From positions 1,669,101-1,733,100 of the forward strand of contig NZ_CP036455.1 of the NCBI RefSeq assembly GCF_004323735.1: DNA of 64,000 bases, written 5' to 3'. This DNA comes from Streptomonospora litoralis. GTDB lineage: Bacteria > Actinomycetota > Actinomycetes > Streptosporangiales > Streptosporangiaceae. The position numbers were made by a program, and so were the translations under genes. The notes beneath the pieces are model-generated. The model was not told the origin of the DNA. It searched no databases and saw only the letters and a list, made by a program, of their open reading frames with translations. Positions 52,839-61,763 of the stretch are shown here, piece by piece. The first letter of the stretch is position 1; every line of letters begins with the position of its first letter.

Positions 52839-53459
52839 CGATTCCTCCCAGTTGCGTAGGGCCGTTGCTGGCACCGCTGAGATTATGAAGTCATAGTAGA
52901 GTCTGGCGGTGTCCTCACGCAGCATCTCAAGGGACTCCATGCAGGCCAGCATGGTCTTCACGTTCTCTTCGGCATGCGCGAGCGCTGACAGTACCGCGAT
53001 CTCCGGCATGCCCCGCGCCTCCTCCGCGGAGGTGATCACCGGTACCTGGTCAGGCCCGAGCACCAACGGCACCAGGTAGGAGTCCGGGTTTCCCAAGGGG
53101 ATCGGTTCTGCCGCCCATTCGGCCGTAGCCTTGTCCTCGCAGATCACCAGGAGCACCGTGGGGCACTCCAGGCGCGCGCGGACGGTGGCCACGTAGACGG
53201 GCCAGGAGTAGCGCTTGCGGGTGCTCGGCTTTCGCTGCACCTCCACCACCACCGCCATGCGCACGGTGTCCCCTCGCGAGAAGGTCACCACACCGTCGGC
53301 GCGGTAGTCCCTGGGCTGGATGTCGGTGCATTCGGCCGCCGACACCTCGGCCCGGTCGTGCTCGGGGACGTCGAAGCCGAAGGACTCCAGCAGCCGGGCC
53401 GCCATCTCGGGGCGGTTGCGCAGGAACTCCAGCGGCATCTCGTGATCTGTGCTGGGCAT
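52563..53459 (-). CDS. Rpn-like PD-(D/E)XK nuclease-family protein, full length
   Basis: 298 residues. The N-terminal domain carries a nuclease-like core: D55 in YRADGVV, and E73-V74-Q75 in AVVVEVQRKPSTRKRYSWPV, an E-x-Q active site like that of Rpn/Transposase_31 nucleases rather than E-x-K. A helical middle part follows (about 140-205). The C-terminal domain starts near residue 208, with five GEAR tetrapeptide repeats as a hinge and then ADAIIQILEDRNIEVPPDER, a segment repeated in two downstream genes. E. coli Rpn proteins act as recombination-promoting nucleases/toxins; this function is inferred. The start at 53459 lacks a strong ribosome binding site; ATG 53438 is an alternative. Confidence 0.72.
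   Translation of the reverse strand: MPSTDHEMPLEFLRNRPEMAARLLESFGFDVPEHDRAEVSAAECTDIQPRDYRADGVVTFSRGDTVRMAVVVEVQRKPSTRKRYSWPVYVATVRARLECPTVLLVICEDKATAEWAAEPIPLGNPDSYLVPLVLGPDQVPVITSAEEARGMPEIAVLSALAHAEENVKTMLACMESLEMLREDTARLYYDFIISAVPATALRNWEESMGTTADKYRSEFARSYVSEGEARGEARGEARGEARGEARGKADAIIQILEDRNIEVPPDERSRILACTCEETLRSWLTRAVTATSTSQLFR
52721..52779 (-). repeat. 12-bp tandem repeat encoding GEAR hinge units
   Basis: Five near-identical 12-bp units (GCCTCGCCGCGT/C on the plus strand) encode (Gly-Glu-Ala-Arg)x5. The downstream paralogues have two and one unit. Multiples of 12 keep the frame, so copy number can vary without disrupting the protein. Confidence 0.85.
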
Positions 53460-53742
53460 AGCGGAAAGTTACCGACACCCGCCCAGGTCCACCGCGGTTT
53501 CCGGGAATTTCCTCGGGATTCGGGGGTGCGGTTGGTTACCGAACGTGCCCGATACTCGTCGAGATGTCGCCATGACGCTGCGCAAGGACGCCTCGGCGGT
53601 CGCGTCATCTACGTTCGCCATCGTGACCTGCGCAGATCTCACTACAGCCGACCGGCCCGGCGCGCGTGCTCCGCGCGGCGGGCAGCGACGGCCGTGACCG
53701 CGGGACCGACCGAAACCGGGAGTGGCGCGGTTCCACCGGTTT

Positions 53743-55071
53743 TCAGCGGCCCAACAGCGCCCCCGCGTCGAGGCCGCGGATCGAGGCGTCGAGCACCTGG
53801 GCCGTGTGGGCAACCGAGATGGGTGTGCCGGCGCGTTCCATGGCCGAGGCGATCTGCAGCGAGCAGCCGGGGTTGCCCGCCACGAGCAGGTCGGCGCCGG
53901 TTGAGCGGACGTCCTCGCTCTTGCGTTCGCCCAGGTCCGAAGCCGCCTGCGGGCGCAGCAGGTTGTAGACGCCGGCCGAGCCGCAGCAGATCTCCGGGTT
54001 GGGCAGGTCGGCCACCTCCAGTTCGGGGATCGCGCGCAGCAACTCGCGCGGCTGGGCGGTGATCTGCTGGCCGTGGGAGAGGTGGCAGGCGTCGTGGTAG
54101 GCGGCGCGCACCGGCAGGGGGTGGCGTTTCGCCCGCGGGACCAGCGAAGCCAGGTACTCGGCCAGGTCCACCACCCGCGCGGACAGCTGCTCGGCGCGGC
54201 GCACCTCGTCGGCGTCTGCGCCGGCCTCCTCCAGCAGCCGCCCGTAGTGCTTCATCGTGCCGCCGCACCCGGCGGAGTTGACCACCACCACATCGACACC
54301 GGCTGCGGTGAACGCGGCGACGGTGGCGCGGGCGAAGCCGGCGGCCTCGGCCGCGCGGCCGGTGTGGGACGACAGTGCACCGCAGCAGCCCTGCTCGCGG
54401 GGAATGACGACGTCGCAGCCCTCACTGGCCAGTACCCGTGCCGTGGCGGTGTTGACCTGCGGAAAGAACGCCCCTTGCACGCAGCCGGTGAGCATGCCCA
54501 CCACGGCGCGGCGCCGCCCCCGTGCCGGGACGACCTCCGGAAGGCGCGGCACCGAGCCCGTCATCGGCGGAGCGATGCGTTCCATAGTCGCCAGCGTCGG
54601 CGAGATGCGCTCCAGCAGCCCGGACCGGCGCACCAGGTTCGCCATCCCGCTGGCCTGGTACGCCTTCAGCGGGGAGCGCATCAGCTCCAGCCGCCGGCGG
54701 TAGGGGAACAGCGCGAAGATCGCCGCGCGCAGCACCCGTTCGCTCACCGGGCGCCGGTACTCCTGCTCGACCTCGGCGCGGGTGGACTCGATCAGCGCGT
54801 CGTAGGCCACCCCCGAGGGGCAGGAGCTGACGCAGGCGAGGCAGCCCAGGCAGTTGTCGAAGGCGTTGACCGCCGCCTCGCTGAGTACGTCGTCTTCGCG
54901 GGTCTGGCCCATCAGGTGGATGCGTCCGCGCGGGGAGTCCGTCTCCTCGCCCCACAGCACATAGGTGGGGCAGGTCGGCAGGCAGAATCCGCAGTGGACG
55001 CAGTCTGCGAGGAGGTCGTCGAAGGAGCGGGAGCCTTCGCGGGAGCCGGAGGCTGTTTCGCTGTCGGTCAC
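53743..55071 (-). CDS. glcF: Glycolate oxidase iron-sulfur subunit GlcF
   Basis: 442 residues. Two [4Fe-4S] motifs lie near the N-terminus: CVHCGFCLPTCP and CLGCLACVSSCPSG. Two CCG domains (EQGCCGALSSHTG, NPEICCGSAGVYNL) follow. It passes electrons from the flavin subunits to the respiratory chain. GTG 55071 (VTDSETASGSRE) is chosen with AAAGGCAGGA upstream, 47 bp after the glcE stop. Last gene of the glcD-glcE-glcF unit. The 283 bp between its end and the Rpn-like gene show nothing recognisable. Confidence 0.92.
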   Translation of the reverse strand: MTDSETASGSREGSRSFDDLLADCVHCGFCLPTCPTYVLWGEETDSPRGRIHLMGQTREDDVLSEAAVNAFDNCLGCLACVSSCPSGVAYDALIESTRAEVEQEYRRPVSERVLRAAIFALFPYRRRLELMRSPLKAYQASGMANLVRRSGLLERISPTLATMERIAPPMTGSVPRLPEVVPARGRRRAVVGMLTGCVQGAFFPQVNTATARVLASEGCDVVIPREQGCCGALSSHTGRAAEAAGFARATVAAFTAAGVDVVVVNSAGCGGTMKHYGRLLEEAGADADEVRRAEQLSARVVDLAEYLASLVPRAKRHPLPVRAAYHDACHLSHGQQITAQPRELLRAIPELEVADLPNPEICCGSAGVYNLLRPQAASDLGERKSEDVRSTGADLLVAGNPGCSLQIASAMERAGTPISVAHTAQVLDASIRGLDAGALLGR

Positions 55072-55118
55072 GGCGTCCTGCCTTTCCGCACGGTGTCGAC
55101 TCGGCCTGGCACGGTTGT

Positions 55119-56369
55119 TCAGATCCCGCCGGCGAAACGGCCGGGGGCCAGCAGGCGGTGGGGGTCGAACCGCTGCTTGACGGAGCGCATCAGCTCCAGC
55201 CCGGGCACCTCGCCCCACCGGTCCAGGTCGGCGTCGGCGAGGGCGGGCGCGGGACGGGCGACGGTGAGGCTGCCGTCCACTGCCGCGCGCACACTGCGGG
55301 CCACGGCATCGACCGACTCCGCGTGCGCGGAGGCCGGCAGCGCGGCGAAGAGCACACCGGCCCCGGCCGACCCGCTGATGGCGGCGGTGGTGTGCTGCCG
55401 CTGGGCCGCCTCGTGCAGCAGGCGGGCGGCCTCGGCGACCTCGCTGATGGGCACGGCGACCTTGAGAAGGGTGTCCTCGTCCTCACCGGGCAGCACTCCC
55501 CAGTGGGCGGGGCGGCCTTCGGTGATACCGGAGCCCGCCATCAGGTCGGCGACGGCGCGGGCGCGGGCGTCGATGCCGCCTTCGGCGCCCTCCAGCAGTA
55601 CGCGCAGCGTCAGCGGCCCGGTCTCGGGCCAGTCGAGTTCGACCGCCGCCGGCACGGTGCCCGACGCCAGCACGTCGCGGGTCCACTGTTGGGCCGTCTC
55701 TGGGTTTGGGGCGGTGGCGCCGACGGTGCGCAGCGCCTCGGGCAGCGGATGCAGCCGGAAGGTGACCGAGGTGATCAGGCCGAGTGTGCCGAACGCCCCG
55801 GTGTGTAGTTTGCCCAGGTCGTAGCCTGCGACGTTCTTGACGACGCGGCCGCCGGAGGAGGCCGCCACGCCGTCGGCGCGGATGGCGGTCATCCCGATGA
55901 TGAGGTCGCGCAGCGGCCCGTGCAGCAGTCGCCGCGGACCGGAGAGCCCCGTGGCCACCGCTCCGCCGACGGTGCCGCCGGGAACCAGCGCGTCGAGGGT
56001 GAGCCGCTGGCCGGCGGCGGCGAGCTCGGCCTGCAGGTCCGCGAGCGGGGTGCCGGCGCCGACCTGGACGACGAGGTCGCCGGCGGCGTGCTCGACGCCG
56101 TTCAGCGCCGTGGTCTCCAGCACGACGTCGCAGCGTTCGGGCGGGGCGCCCCAGTCGGACGCCGTGCCGTGTCCGCGCATCACGGTGGTCAGGCCGCGCC
56201 GGTGGGCGGCGGCCAGCAGCGCCGACGCCGCGGCCGTGTCGGGTGGCCGGGCGACGTAGCGGGGGGCGCGTCCGGCGGCCGCGTCGCCGGGGGTGCCCTC
56301 GCGCACCACCGCGCCGCCTTCGGCGAGCGCCTCGGTTTCGGGGTTCGCGACCGTGTCCTCCTGTGTCAC
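55119..56369 (-). CDS. glcE: Glycolate oxidase FAD-binding subunit GlcE
   Basis: 416 residues. FAD_binding_4 domain: LTTVMRGHGTASDWGAPP, QVGAGTPLADLQAELAAAGQ, VPGGTVGGAVATGLSGPRRL, GRVVKNVAGYDLGKLHTGA. The C-terminal RFDPHRLLAPGRFAGGI is typical of GlcE. Partner of GlcD and GlcF, oxidising glycolate to glyoxylate at the membrane. GTG 56369 is the start; 153 bp separate it from glcD. Confidence 0.92.
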   Translation of the reverse strand: MTQEDTVANPETEALAEGGAVVREGTPGDAAAGRAPRYVARPPDTAAASALLAAAHRRGLTTVMRGHGTASDWGAPPERCDVVLETTALNGVEHAAGDLVVQVGAGTPLADLQAELAAAGQRLTLDALVPGGTVGGAVATGLSGPRRLLHGPLRDLIIGMTAIRADGVAASSGGRVVKNVAGYDLGKLHTGAFGTLGLITSVTFRLHPLPEALRTVGATAPNPETAQQWTRDVLASGTVPAAVELDWPETGPLTLRVLLEGAEGGIDARARAVADLMAGSGITEGRPAHWGVLPGEDEDTLLKVAVPISEVAEAARLLHEAAQRQHTTAAISGSAGAGVLFAALPASAHAESVDAVARSVRAAVDGSLTVARPAPALADADLDRWGEVPGLELMRSVKQRFDPHRLLAPGRFAGGI

Positions 56370-56522
56370 CGGTGTGCTCCCGCCTCGTGGAACGTCTGGC
56401 CGGGGCGGCGTCCCGCGGCCGCGGTCGGGCCCGACCGCCTCGGCCGCCCGCGGCGCCCCGGTCTGCGGCGGATGTCGGCGGTGCTCATCTGCCTGGTCTG
56501 CCTTTCGCTGCTCGTCGGGGCC

Positions 56523-57986
56523 TCAGAACTGCTCCGCGGCGCCTTCGGCCACCAGCGGGTGCACGCCCTTGCGGATACCGGGCCGCTCCCCGCACAGCCG
56601 CGGGGTAGGCAGCAGCTTGTCGGGGTTGGCCAGCCCCGCGGGGTCGAAGGCGGAGCGGAAGAGGTCCATGGTCTCCAGGTCGGCGGGGGAGAACATCTCC
56701 GGCATCTGGCACGCCTTGTCGACGCCGACGCCGTGCTCGCCGGTGATGGAGCCGCCGTGCTCGATGCACAAATCCAGGATCTTGCCGGAGACCTCGGCGG
56801 CGCGCTCGGAGGCGCCGGGCTCGGCGTCGTCGAACAGGACCAGGGGGTGCAGGTTGCCGTCGCCGGCGTGGAAGACGTTGGCCACGCGGATGCCGGAGTC
56901 GGCCGACAGTTCGGCGATGCGGCCCAGTACCTCGGGCAGTGCGGTGCGCGGCACGACGCCGTCCTGGACGATGTAGGCGGGGCTGATGCGGCCCACGGCG
57001 GCGAAGGCGGACTTGCGGCCCTTCCAGATGCGGGCGCGTTCGGCGGGCTCGTCGGCGGTGCGGACCTCGAAGGCGCCGGCCTCGCGGCACAGCCGGGTGG
57101 CGTGCTCGAACTGGGCGTCGACGTCGGCGGCGGGACCGTCCAGCTCGACGATCAGCACCGCACCGGCGCCGGGCGGGTAGCCGCAGGCCACTGCCGCTTC
57201 GGCGGCCTCGATGGACAGCGCGTCCATCATCTCCACGGCGGCGGGCAGCACACCGGCGGAGATGATGGAGGAGACCGCCGAGCCTCCGGCGTCCATGGTC
57301 TCGAAGGCCGCCAGGAGGGTGCGCACCTTCTGCGGAGCGCGCAGTAGCCGCACGGTGATCTCGGTGGCGATGCCCAGGGTGCCCTCGGAGCCGACGAAGG
57401 CCCCCAGCAGGTCGTATCCGGGGGCGTCGGCGGCCTTGCCGCCAATCCGCACGACCTCCCCCTGCGGGGTGACGACCTCCAGGCCGAGCACGTGGTTGAC
57501 GGTGAACCCGTACTTCAGGCAGTGCGCGCCGCCGGAGTTCTCGGCGATGTTGCCGCCCACGGAGCACACCTGCTGACTGGAGGGGTCGGGGGCGTAGTAG
57601 TAGCCGTGCGGCGCCGCGGCGCGGGTGACCTCCAGGTTGGCGACGCCGGGTTGGACGACGGCGCGCTCGTCGGCGGGGTCGATCTCGACGATGCGGCGCA
57701 TCCGGGAGGTGACGACGAGGACGCCGTCGCTGTCGGGCAGCGCGCCCGCGGACAGCCCGGTGCCCGCGCCGCGCGGCACGAACGGCACGCCGGCTTCGGC
57801 GCACAGCCGCACCACGGCCGCGACCTGCTCGGTGCTGGTGGGCAGCACCACCACGCCGGGCGTGTTGGCGTGGTAGGTCAGGCCGTCGCTTTCGTAGGTG
57901 CGGCGGCGGTGGGGGTCGGTGATGACGCCGTCGTCGCCGCAGATCTCACGCAGTCGCGGGATCAGCGCGGTGAGCGGTCGCGGCAT
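56523..57986 (-). CDS. glcD: Glycolate oxidase subunit GlcD
   Basis: 487 residues. Flavin-dependent catalytic subunit. FAD_binding_4: VPRGAGTGLSAGALP, VQPGVANLEVTRAAAPHGYYY, SVGGNIAENSGGAHCLKYG, GSEGTLGIATEITVRLL. The C-terminal FAD-oxidase domain has VFHAGDGNLHPLV and GEHGVGVDKACQM. ATG 57986 with GGGAGGGCGAG upstream, so longer readings are unnecessary. First gene of the glc unit, downstream of aceB on the same strand. Confidence 0.93.
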   Translation of the reverse strand: MPRPLTALIPRLREICGDDGVITDPHRRRTYESDGLTYHANTPGVVVLPTSTEQVAAVVRLCAEAGVPFVPRGAGTGLSAGALPDSDGVLVVTSRMRRIVEIDPADERAVVQPGVANLEVTRAAAPHGYYYAPDPSSQQVCSVGGNIAENSGGAHCLKYGFTVNHVLGLEVVTPQGEVVRIGGKAADAPGYDLLGAFVGSEGTLGIATEITVRLLRAPQKVRTLLAAFETMDAGGSAVSSIISAGVLPAAVEMMDALSIEAAEAAVACGYPPGAGAVLIVELDGPAADVDAQFEHATRLCREAGAFEVRTADEPAERARIWKGRKSAFAAVGRISPAYIVQDGVVPRTALPEVLGRIAELSADSGIRVANVFHAGDGNLHPLVLFDDAEPGASERAAEVSGKILDLCIEHGGSITGEHGVGVDKACQMPEMFSPADLETMDLFRSAFDPAGLANPDKLLPTPRLCGERPGIRKGVHPLVAEGAAEQF

Positions 57987-58133
57987 GTGGGGCTCGCCCT
58001 CCCCGTTCTCGGCACCCCGGCGGATCGGCCGCGGTAGGTCCGTACTCTCCCCCACTTCCCGCGCGGGGGCAAGGCCAACCCGGCGCGGTCGGCGTGCGCG
58101 GTTCCTCCCGCGCGCCGACCGCGCCGCTGCGTG

Positions 58134-59738
58134 TCAGGGCATGCGCTCGTAGGCGGGCAGCGTCAGGAACTCCACGTAGTCGTCGGCGAGCGAGACCTCG
58201 GTGAACAGCTCCATTGCGCGGGCGAAGAGGTCGGGGTCGAAGGCCTCGCCGTGCTGCTCGCGGATTGCCTGCGACTCCTCGTCGATGAGGCGGCGGACCA
58301 GGTCGCGGGTGACCTTCGGGCCGTCGTCGAGGGTGACGTCGTTGTGCAGCCACTGCCAGATCTGGGAGCGGGAGATCTCGGCGGTGGCGGCGTCTTCCAT
58401 CAGGTTGTGCACGGCCACCGCCCCGTTGCCGCCCAGCCACGCCGACAGGTACTGCAGGGCGACGTTGATGTTGCCGCGCAGGCCGGCCTCGGTGATGCCG
58501 CCTTCGGCGGAGTCGACGGCGAGCAGGTCCTGGGCCTTGACCGACACGTCTTCGCGCAGGCGTCCGAGCTGGTTGGGCGCGTCGCCGAGCACGCCGTCGA
58601 AGACCTCTTTGGCCACCGGAACCAGGTCGGGGTGGGCCACCCAGGAGCCGTCGAAGCCGTCGCCGGACTCGCGGGCCTTGTCGTCGCGGACCTTGGCCAG
58701 GGCGCGCTCGTTGACCTCGGGGTCGCGGCGGCTGGGGATGAACGCGGCCATGCCGCCGATGGCGTGGGCGCCGCGCTTGTGGCAGGTGCGCACCAGGAGT
58801 TCGGTGTAGGCGCGCATGAACGGCGCGGTCATGGTGACGGCGTTGCGCTCGGGCAGCAGGAAGGCGCGGCCGCGGGTGCGGTGGACCTTGATGATGCTGA
58901 AGAGGTAGTCCCAGCGCCCGGCGTTGAGCCCGGAGGAGTGTTCGCGCAGCTCGTAGAGGATCTCCTCCATCTCGAAGGCGGCGGGGATCGTCTCGATCAG
59001 CACGGTGGCGCGGATGGTGCCGCGGGGGATGCCCAGGTGCTCCTGGGCGGCGGTGAAGATGTCGTTCCACAGTCGCGCTTCGAGGTGGCTCTCCAGCTTG
59101 GGCAGGTAGAAGTAGGGGCCCTTGCCCTTGTCGAGCTGGCGCTGTGCGCAGTGGAAGAGGTAGAGCGCGAAGTCGACGATGCCGCCGGCGGCGCGCCGGC
59201 CGTCGACGAGGATGTGCTTCTCGTCGAGGTGCCAGCCGCGGGGGCGCACGATGATCGAGGCGAGTTCGGCGTCGTCCTTGAGGGCGTAGGACTTGCCTTC
59301 GGGGGTGGTGAAGTCGATCGTGCGGTCCAGCGCGTCGCGCAGGTTGAGCTGGCCGCCGATCATGTTCTCCCACAGCGGGGTGTTGGCGTCCTCGAAGTCG
59401 GCCAGCCAAACCTTCGCGCCGGAGTTGAGCGCATTGACCGTCATCTTGCGGTCGGTGGGGCCGGTGATCTCCATGCGGCGGTCGGTGATGCCGGGCGCGG
59501 GCGGGGCGACCTGCCACGAGGGGTCCTCGCGGATGTGGCGGGTCTCCGGCGGGAAGTCCAGATCGGCGCCCGCGGAGATCTGCTCCTGGCGGCGGGCGCG
59601 GGCGGCCAGCAGTTCCTGGCGGCGCCCCTCGAACCGCCGGTGCAGCTCGGCGACCAGCGCCAGCGCGTCGTCGGTGAGGATCTGGTCGTAGCGTTCGTGC
59701 ATGGGGCCGGTGATCTCGACCCCGGTGGTGGCGGCCAT
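58134..59738 (-). CDS. aceB: Malate synthase A
   Basis: 534 residues. Condenses glyoxylate with acetyl-CoA to malate. Seen: [27 protein letters not shown], the signature [48 protein letters not shown], and the C-terminal [10 protein letters not shown]. The cysteine usually in the GLNCGRWDY motif is alanine here. Just upstream of glcD-E-F on the same strand, so glycolate is converted to malate by adjacent genes. The upstream 243 bp contains TTCCAC (59747-59752) and GTGGAA (59776-59781) half-sites that may bind an IclR- or RamB-type regulator. Confidence 0.94.
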   Translation of the reverse strand: MAATTGVEITGPMHERYDQILTDDALALVAELHRRFEGRRQELLAARARRQEQISAGADLDFPPETRHIREDPSWQVAPPAPGITDRRMEITGPTDRKMTVNALNSGAKVWLADFEDANTPLWENMIGGQLNLRDALDRTIDFTTPEGKSYALKDDAELASIIVRPRGWHLDEKHILVDGRRAAGGIVDFALYLFHCAQRQLDKGKGPYFYLPKLESHLEARLWNDIFTAAQEHLGIPRGTIRATVLIETIPAAFEMEEILYELREHSSGLNAGRWDYLFSIIKVHRTRGRAFLLPERNAVTMTAPFMRAYTELLVRTCHKRGAHAIGGMAAFIPSRRDPEVNERALAKVRDDKARESGDGFDGSWVAHPDLVPVAKEVFDGVLGDAPNQLGRLREDVSVKAQDLLAVDSAEGGITEAGLRGNINVALQYLSAWLGGNGAVAVHNLMEDAATAEISRSQIWQWLHNDVTLDDGPKVTRDLVRRLIDEESQAIREQHGEAFDPDLFARAMELFTEVSLADDYVEFLTLPAYERMP

Positions 59739-59934
59739 CGGAATCCTTCCACGAAGCGAAAACAACTTCTGGTATGTGGAATTGACGTTACTGTCGGGTT
59801 CGATCACGGTCAACGGAGGCCGGGCCGGGCGGCCGGCCACTCTTTGCCCAGGTGGAAAGGTCGGCCGCTTTTTCCGCGGCGTGGCCGGAAGAAAAGCGGG
59901 TGCTCGCCGGCGCGCGGCGTGCCACCATCGATCG

Positions 59935-59952
59935 GCGGGAACAAGTTCCCGC
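59935..59952. promoter_or_regulatory. Palindrome GCGGGAAC-AA-GTTCCCGC upstream of hflX
   Basis: Perfect eight-base arms around AA, 29 bp before the hflX ATG. Its spacing (GAAC-N2-GTTC) excludes a LexA box. It could be an operator or a 5' UTR hairpin. Confidence 0.4.
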
Positions 59953-59981
59953 GGTCCCGGCGTTCCATCAACTGGAGGGAT

Positions 59982-61472
59982 ATGAATACTTTCGTTGACA
60001 GCAGTCCGCTCGGCCCCGCCCCGCACCGGGGCGCGGAGCACGCGGGCTCGGCGGCCGGGGCCCGGCCGCACACCACTGAGGGCGTCGCCGGTTTCGACCG
60101 GCCCGAGCAGGGCGAGCTGGAACTCGCCGAGCGCCATGCGCTGCGCCGGGTCGAAGGGCTCTCCACCGAGCTGACCGATGTGACCGAGGTCGAGAACCGG
60201 TCGCTGCGCCTGGAGCGCGTCGTGCTGATGGGCGTGTGGACCAGCGGCACCCAGCAGGACGCGGACAACTCGCTCACCGAGTTGAAGCAGCTCGCCGAGA
60301 CCGCCGGGGCGGCCGTTCTCGAAGGCGTCACCCAGCGGCGCCGCAAGCCCGATCCCGCCACCTACATCGGCCGCGGCAAGGCCGAGGAGCTGCGCGAGAT
60401 CGTCGAGAGCACCGGCGCCGACACCGTGGTCTGCGACGGCGAACTCGCGCCCGGCCAGCTGCGCCAGCTGGAAGACATCGTCAAGGTCAAGGTCATCGAC
60501 CGCACCGCGCTCATCCTGGACATTTTCGCCCAGCACGCGCGTAGCCGCGAAGGCAAGGCCCAGGTCGAACTCGCCCAGCTCAGCTACCTCCTGCCGCGCC
60601 TGCGCGGCTGGGGCACCACGCTCTCCCGCCAGGCCGGCGGCCGTGCCGGAGGCGGCAACGGCGGTGTGGGTCTGCGCGGCCCCGGCGAGACCAAGATCGA
60701 GACCGACCGGCGGCGCATCAACGCCAAAATGGCCAAGCTCCGGCGCCAGCTCAGCCACATGGAGACCTCCCGCGACGTCAAGCGCGACAAGCGCCAGGTA
60801 CGCCGAGTGCCGGCCGTGTCCATCGCGGGATACACCAACGCCGGCAAGTCCAGCCTGCTCAACCGGCTCACCAACGCCGGCGTACTGGTCGAGGACGCCC
60901 TGTTCGCCACCCTCGACCCCACCGTGCGGCAGGCGCGCACGCCCGACGGCCGGGCGTTCACGCTCAGCGACACGGTCGGATTCGTCCGCCACCTGCCCCA
61001 CGAGCTGGTCGAGGCGTTCCGGTCCACCCTGGAGGAGGTCGCCGACGCCGACCTGGTGCTGCACGTCGTCGACGCCTCGCACCCCGACCCCGAGCAGCAG
61101 CTGTCCTCCGTGCGCGAGGTCTTCGGCGAGATCGGCGCCGGCAGCGTGCCCGAAGTCGTGGTGCTGAACAAGACCGACGCGGCGGACCCGCTCGTAATCA
61201 AGCAGCTGCGGGTCAAGGAGCCCGACGCCATCGAGGTCTCCGCGCGCACCGGCGCGGGCGTCGAAGAACTGATCGACGCCGTGGCCGGGGCGCTGCCCAG
61301 CCCGGGCAGCGAAGTGCGGGTCATGCTGCCCTACGGCCGGGGCGACCTGCTGTCCCGCGTCCATGAGGAGGGCCGCATCGTCGAGGAGGAGCACACCTGC
61401 GACGGCACCCGGCTGCACGCATTCGTGCCCGGGCTGCTCGCGGGCAAGCTGGACGCCTACGCCGCTCTCTGA
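59982..61472 (+). CDS. hflX: GTPase HflX
   Basis: 496 residues. Ribosome-splitting GTPase induced by stress. The N-terminal HflX domain contains [12 protein letters not shown] and [13 protein letters not shown], with a Gly-rich loop [10 protein letters not shown] before [13 protein letters not shown] domain: G1 [14 protein letters not shown] at about residue 285, G3 DTVGF, G4 VLNKTD. A 60-residue low-complexity N-terminal extension precedes the core. ATG 59982 has GGAGGGAT at ideal spacing. The gene is in its usual actinobacterial neighbourhood after dapF but separated from it by about 8 kb of other genes. A terminator follows. Confidence 0.94.
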   Translation: MNTFVDSSPLGPAPHRGAEHAGSAAGARPHTTEGVAGFDRPEQGELELAERHALRRVEGLSTELTDVTEVENRSLRLERVVLMGVWTSGTQQDADNSLTELKQLAETAGAAVLEGVTQRRRKPDPATYIGRGKAEELREIVESTGADTVVCDGELAPGQLRQLEDIVKVKVIDRTALILDIFAQHARSREGKAQVELAQLSYLLPRLRGWGTTLSRQAGGRAGGGNGGVGLRGPGETKIETDRRRINAKMAKLRRQLSHMETSRDVKRDKRQVRRVPAVSIAGYTNAGKSSLLNRLTNAGVLVEDALFATLDPTVRQARTPDGRAFTLSDTVGFVRHLPHELVEAFRSTLEEVADADLVLHVVDASHPDPEQQLSSVREVFGEIGAGSVPEVVVLNKTDAADPLVIKQLRVKEPDAIEVSARTGAGVEELIDAVAGALPSPGSEVRVMLPYGRGDLLSRVHEEGRIVEEEHTCDGTRLHAFVPGLLAGKLDAYAAL

Positions 61473-61510
61473 GGCGACCCCGCGCCACACAACACCGCGG
61501 ATACGCTACA

Positions 61511-61538
61511 CGGCGGAACCCCGGGCGGGGTTCCGCCG
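61511..61538 (+). terminator. Terminator after hflX
   Basis: Arms 61511-61523 and 61526-61538 are perfectly complementary around GG and followed by TTGT. It lies 38 bp after the stop. Confidence 0.75.
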
Positions 61539-61763
61539 TTGTATCGCCAGGCGCCGAATGAGCGGTCGAAGAGGTGTACACGGCGTCGGCGGATGAACTA
61601 CGGTTTTTGCCACTGGCACGAGACCCGTGAGTCGCCTGCCTCCCCGGCCGCACCACCTCCCCCGCCAGTTGAGTCGAAATCGAGGTCGCCTATGTCCGCT
61701 CGCGTGTACCGGTCCGCACCCGCGATCCGGCGGCCATGACTACTGGGGCGGGCCGGTGAGACG

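Noticed and set aside
58131-61490. Very long open frames on both strands spanning aceB and hflX
   Set aside because: They result from third-position GC bias; only the aceB part (minus) and the hflX part (plus) show family motifs and ribosome binding sites.
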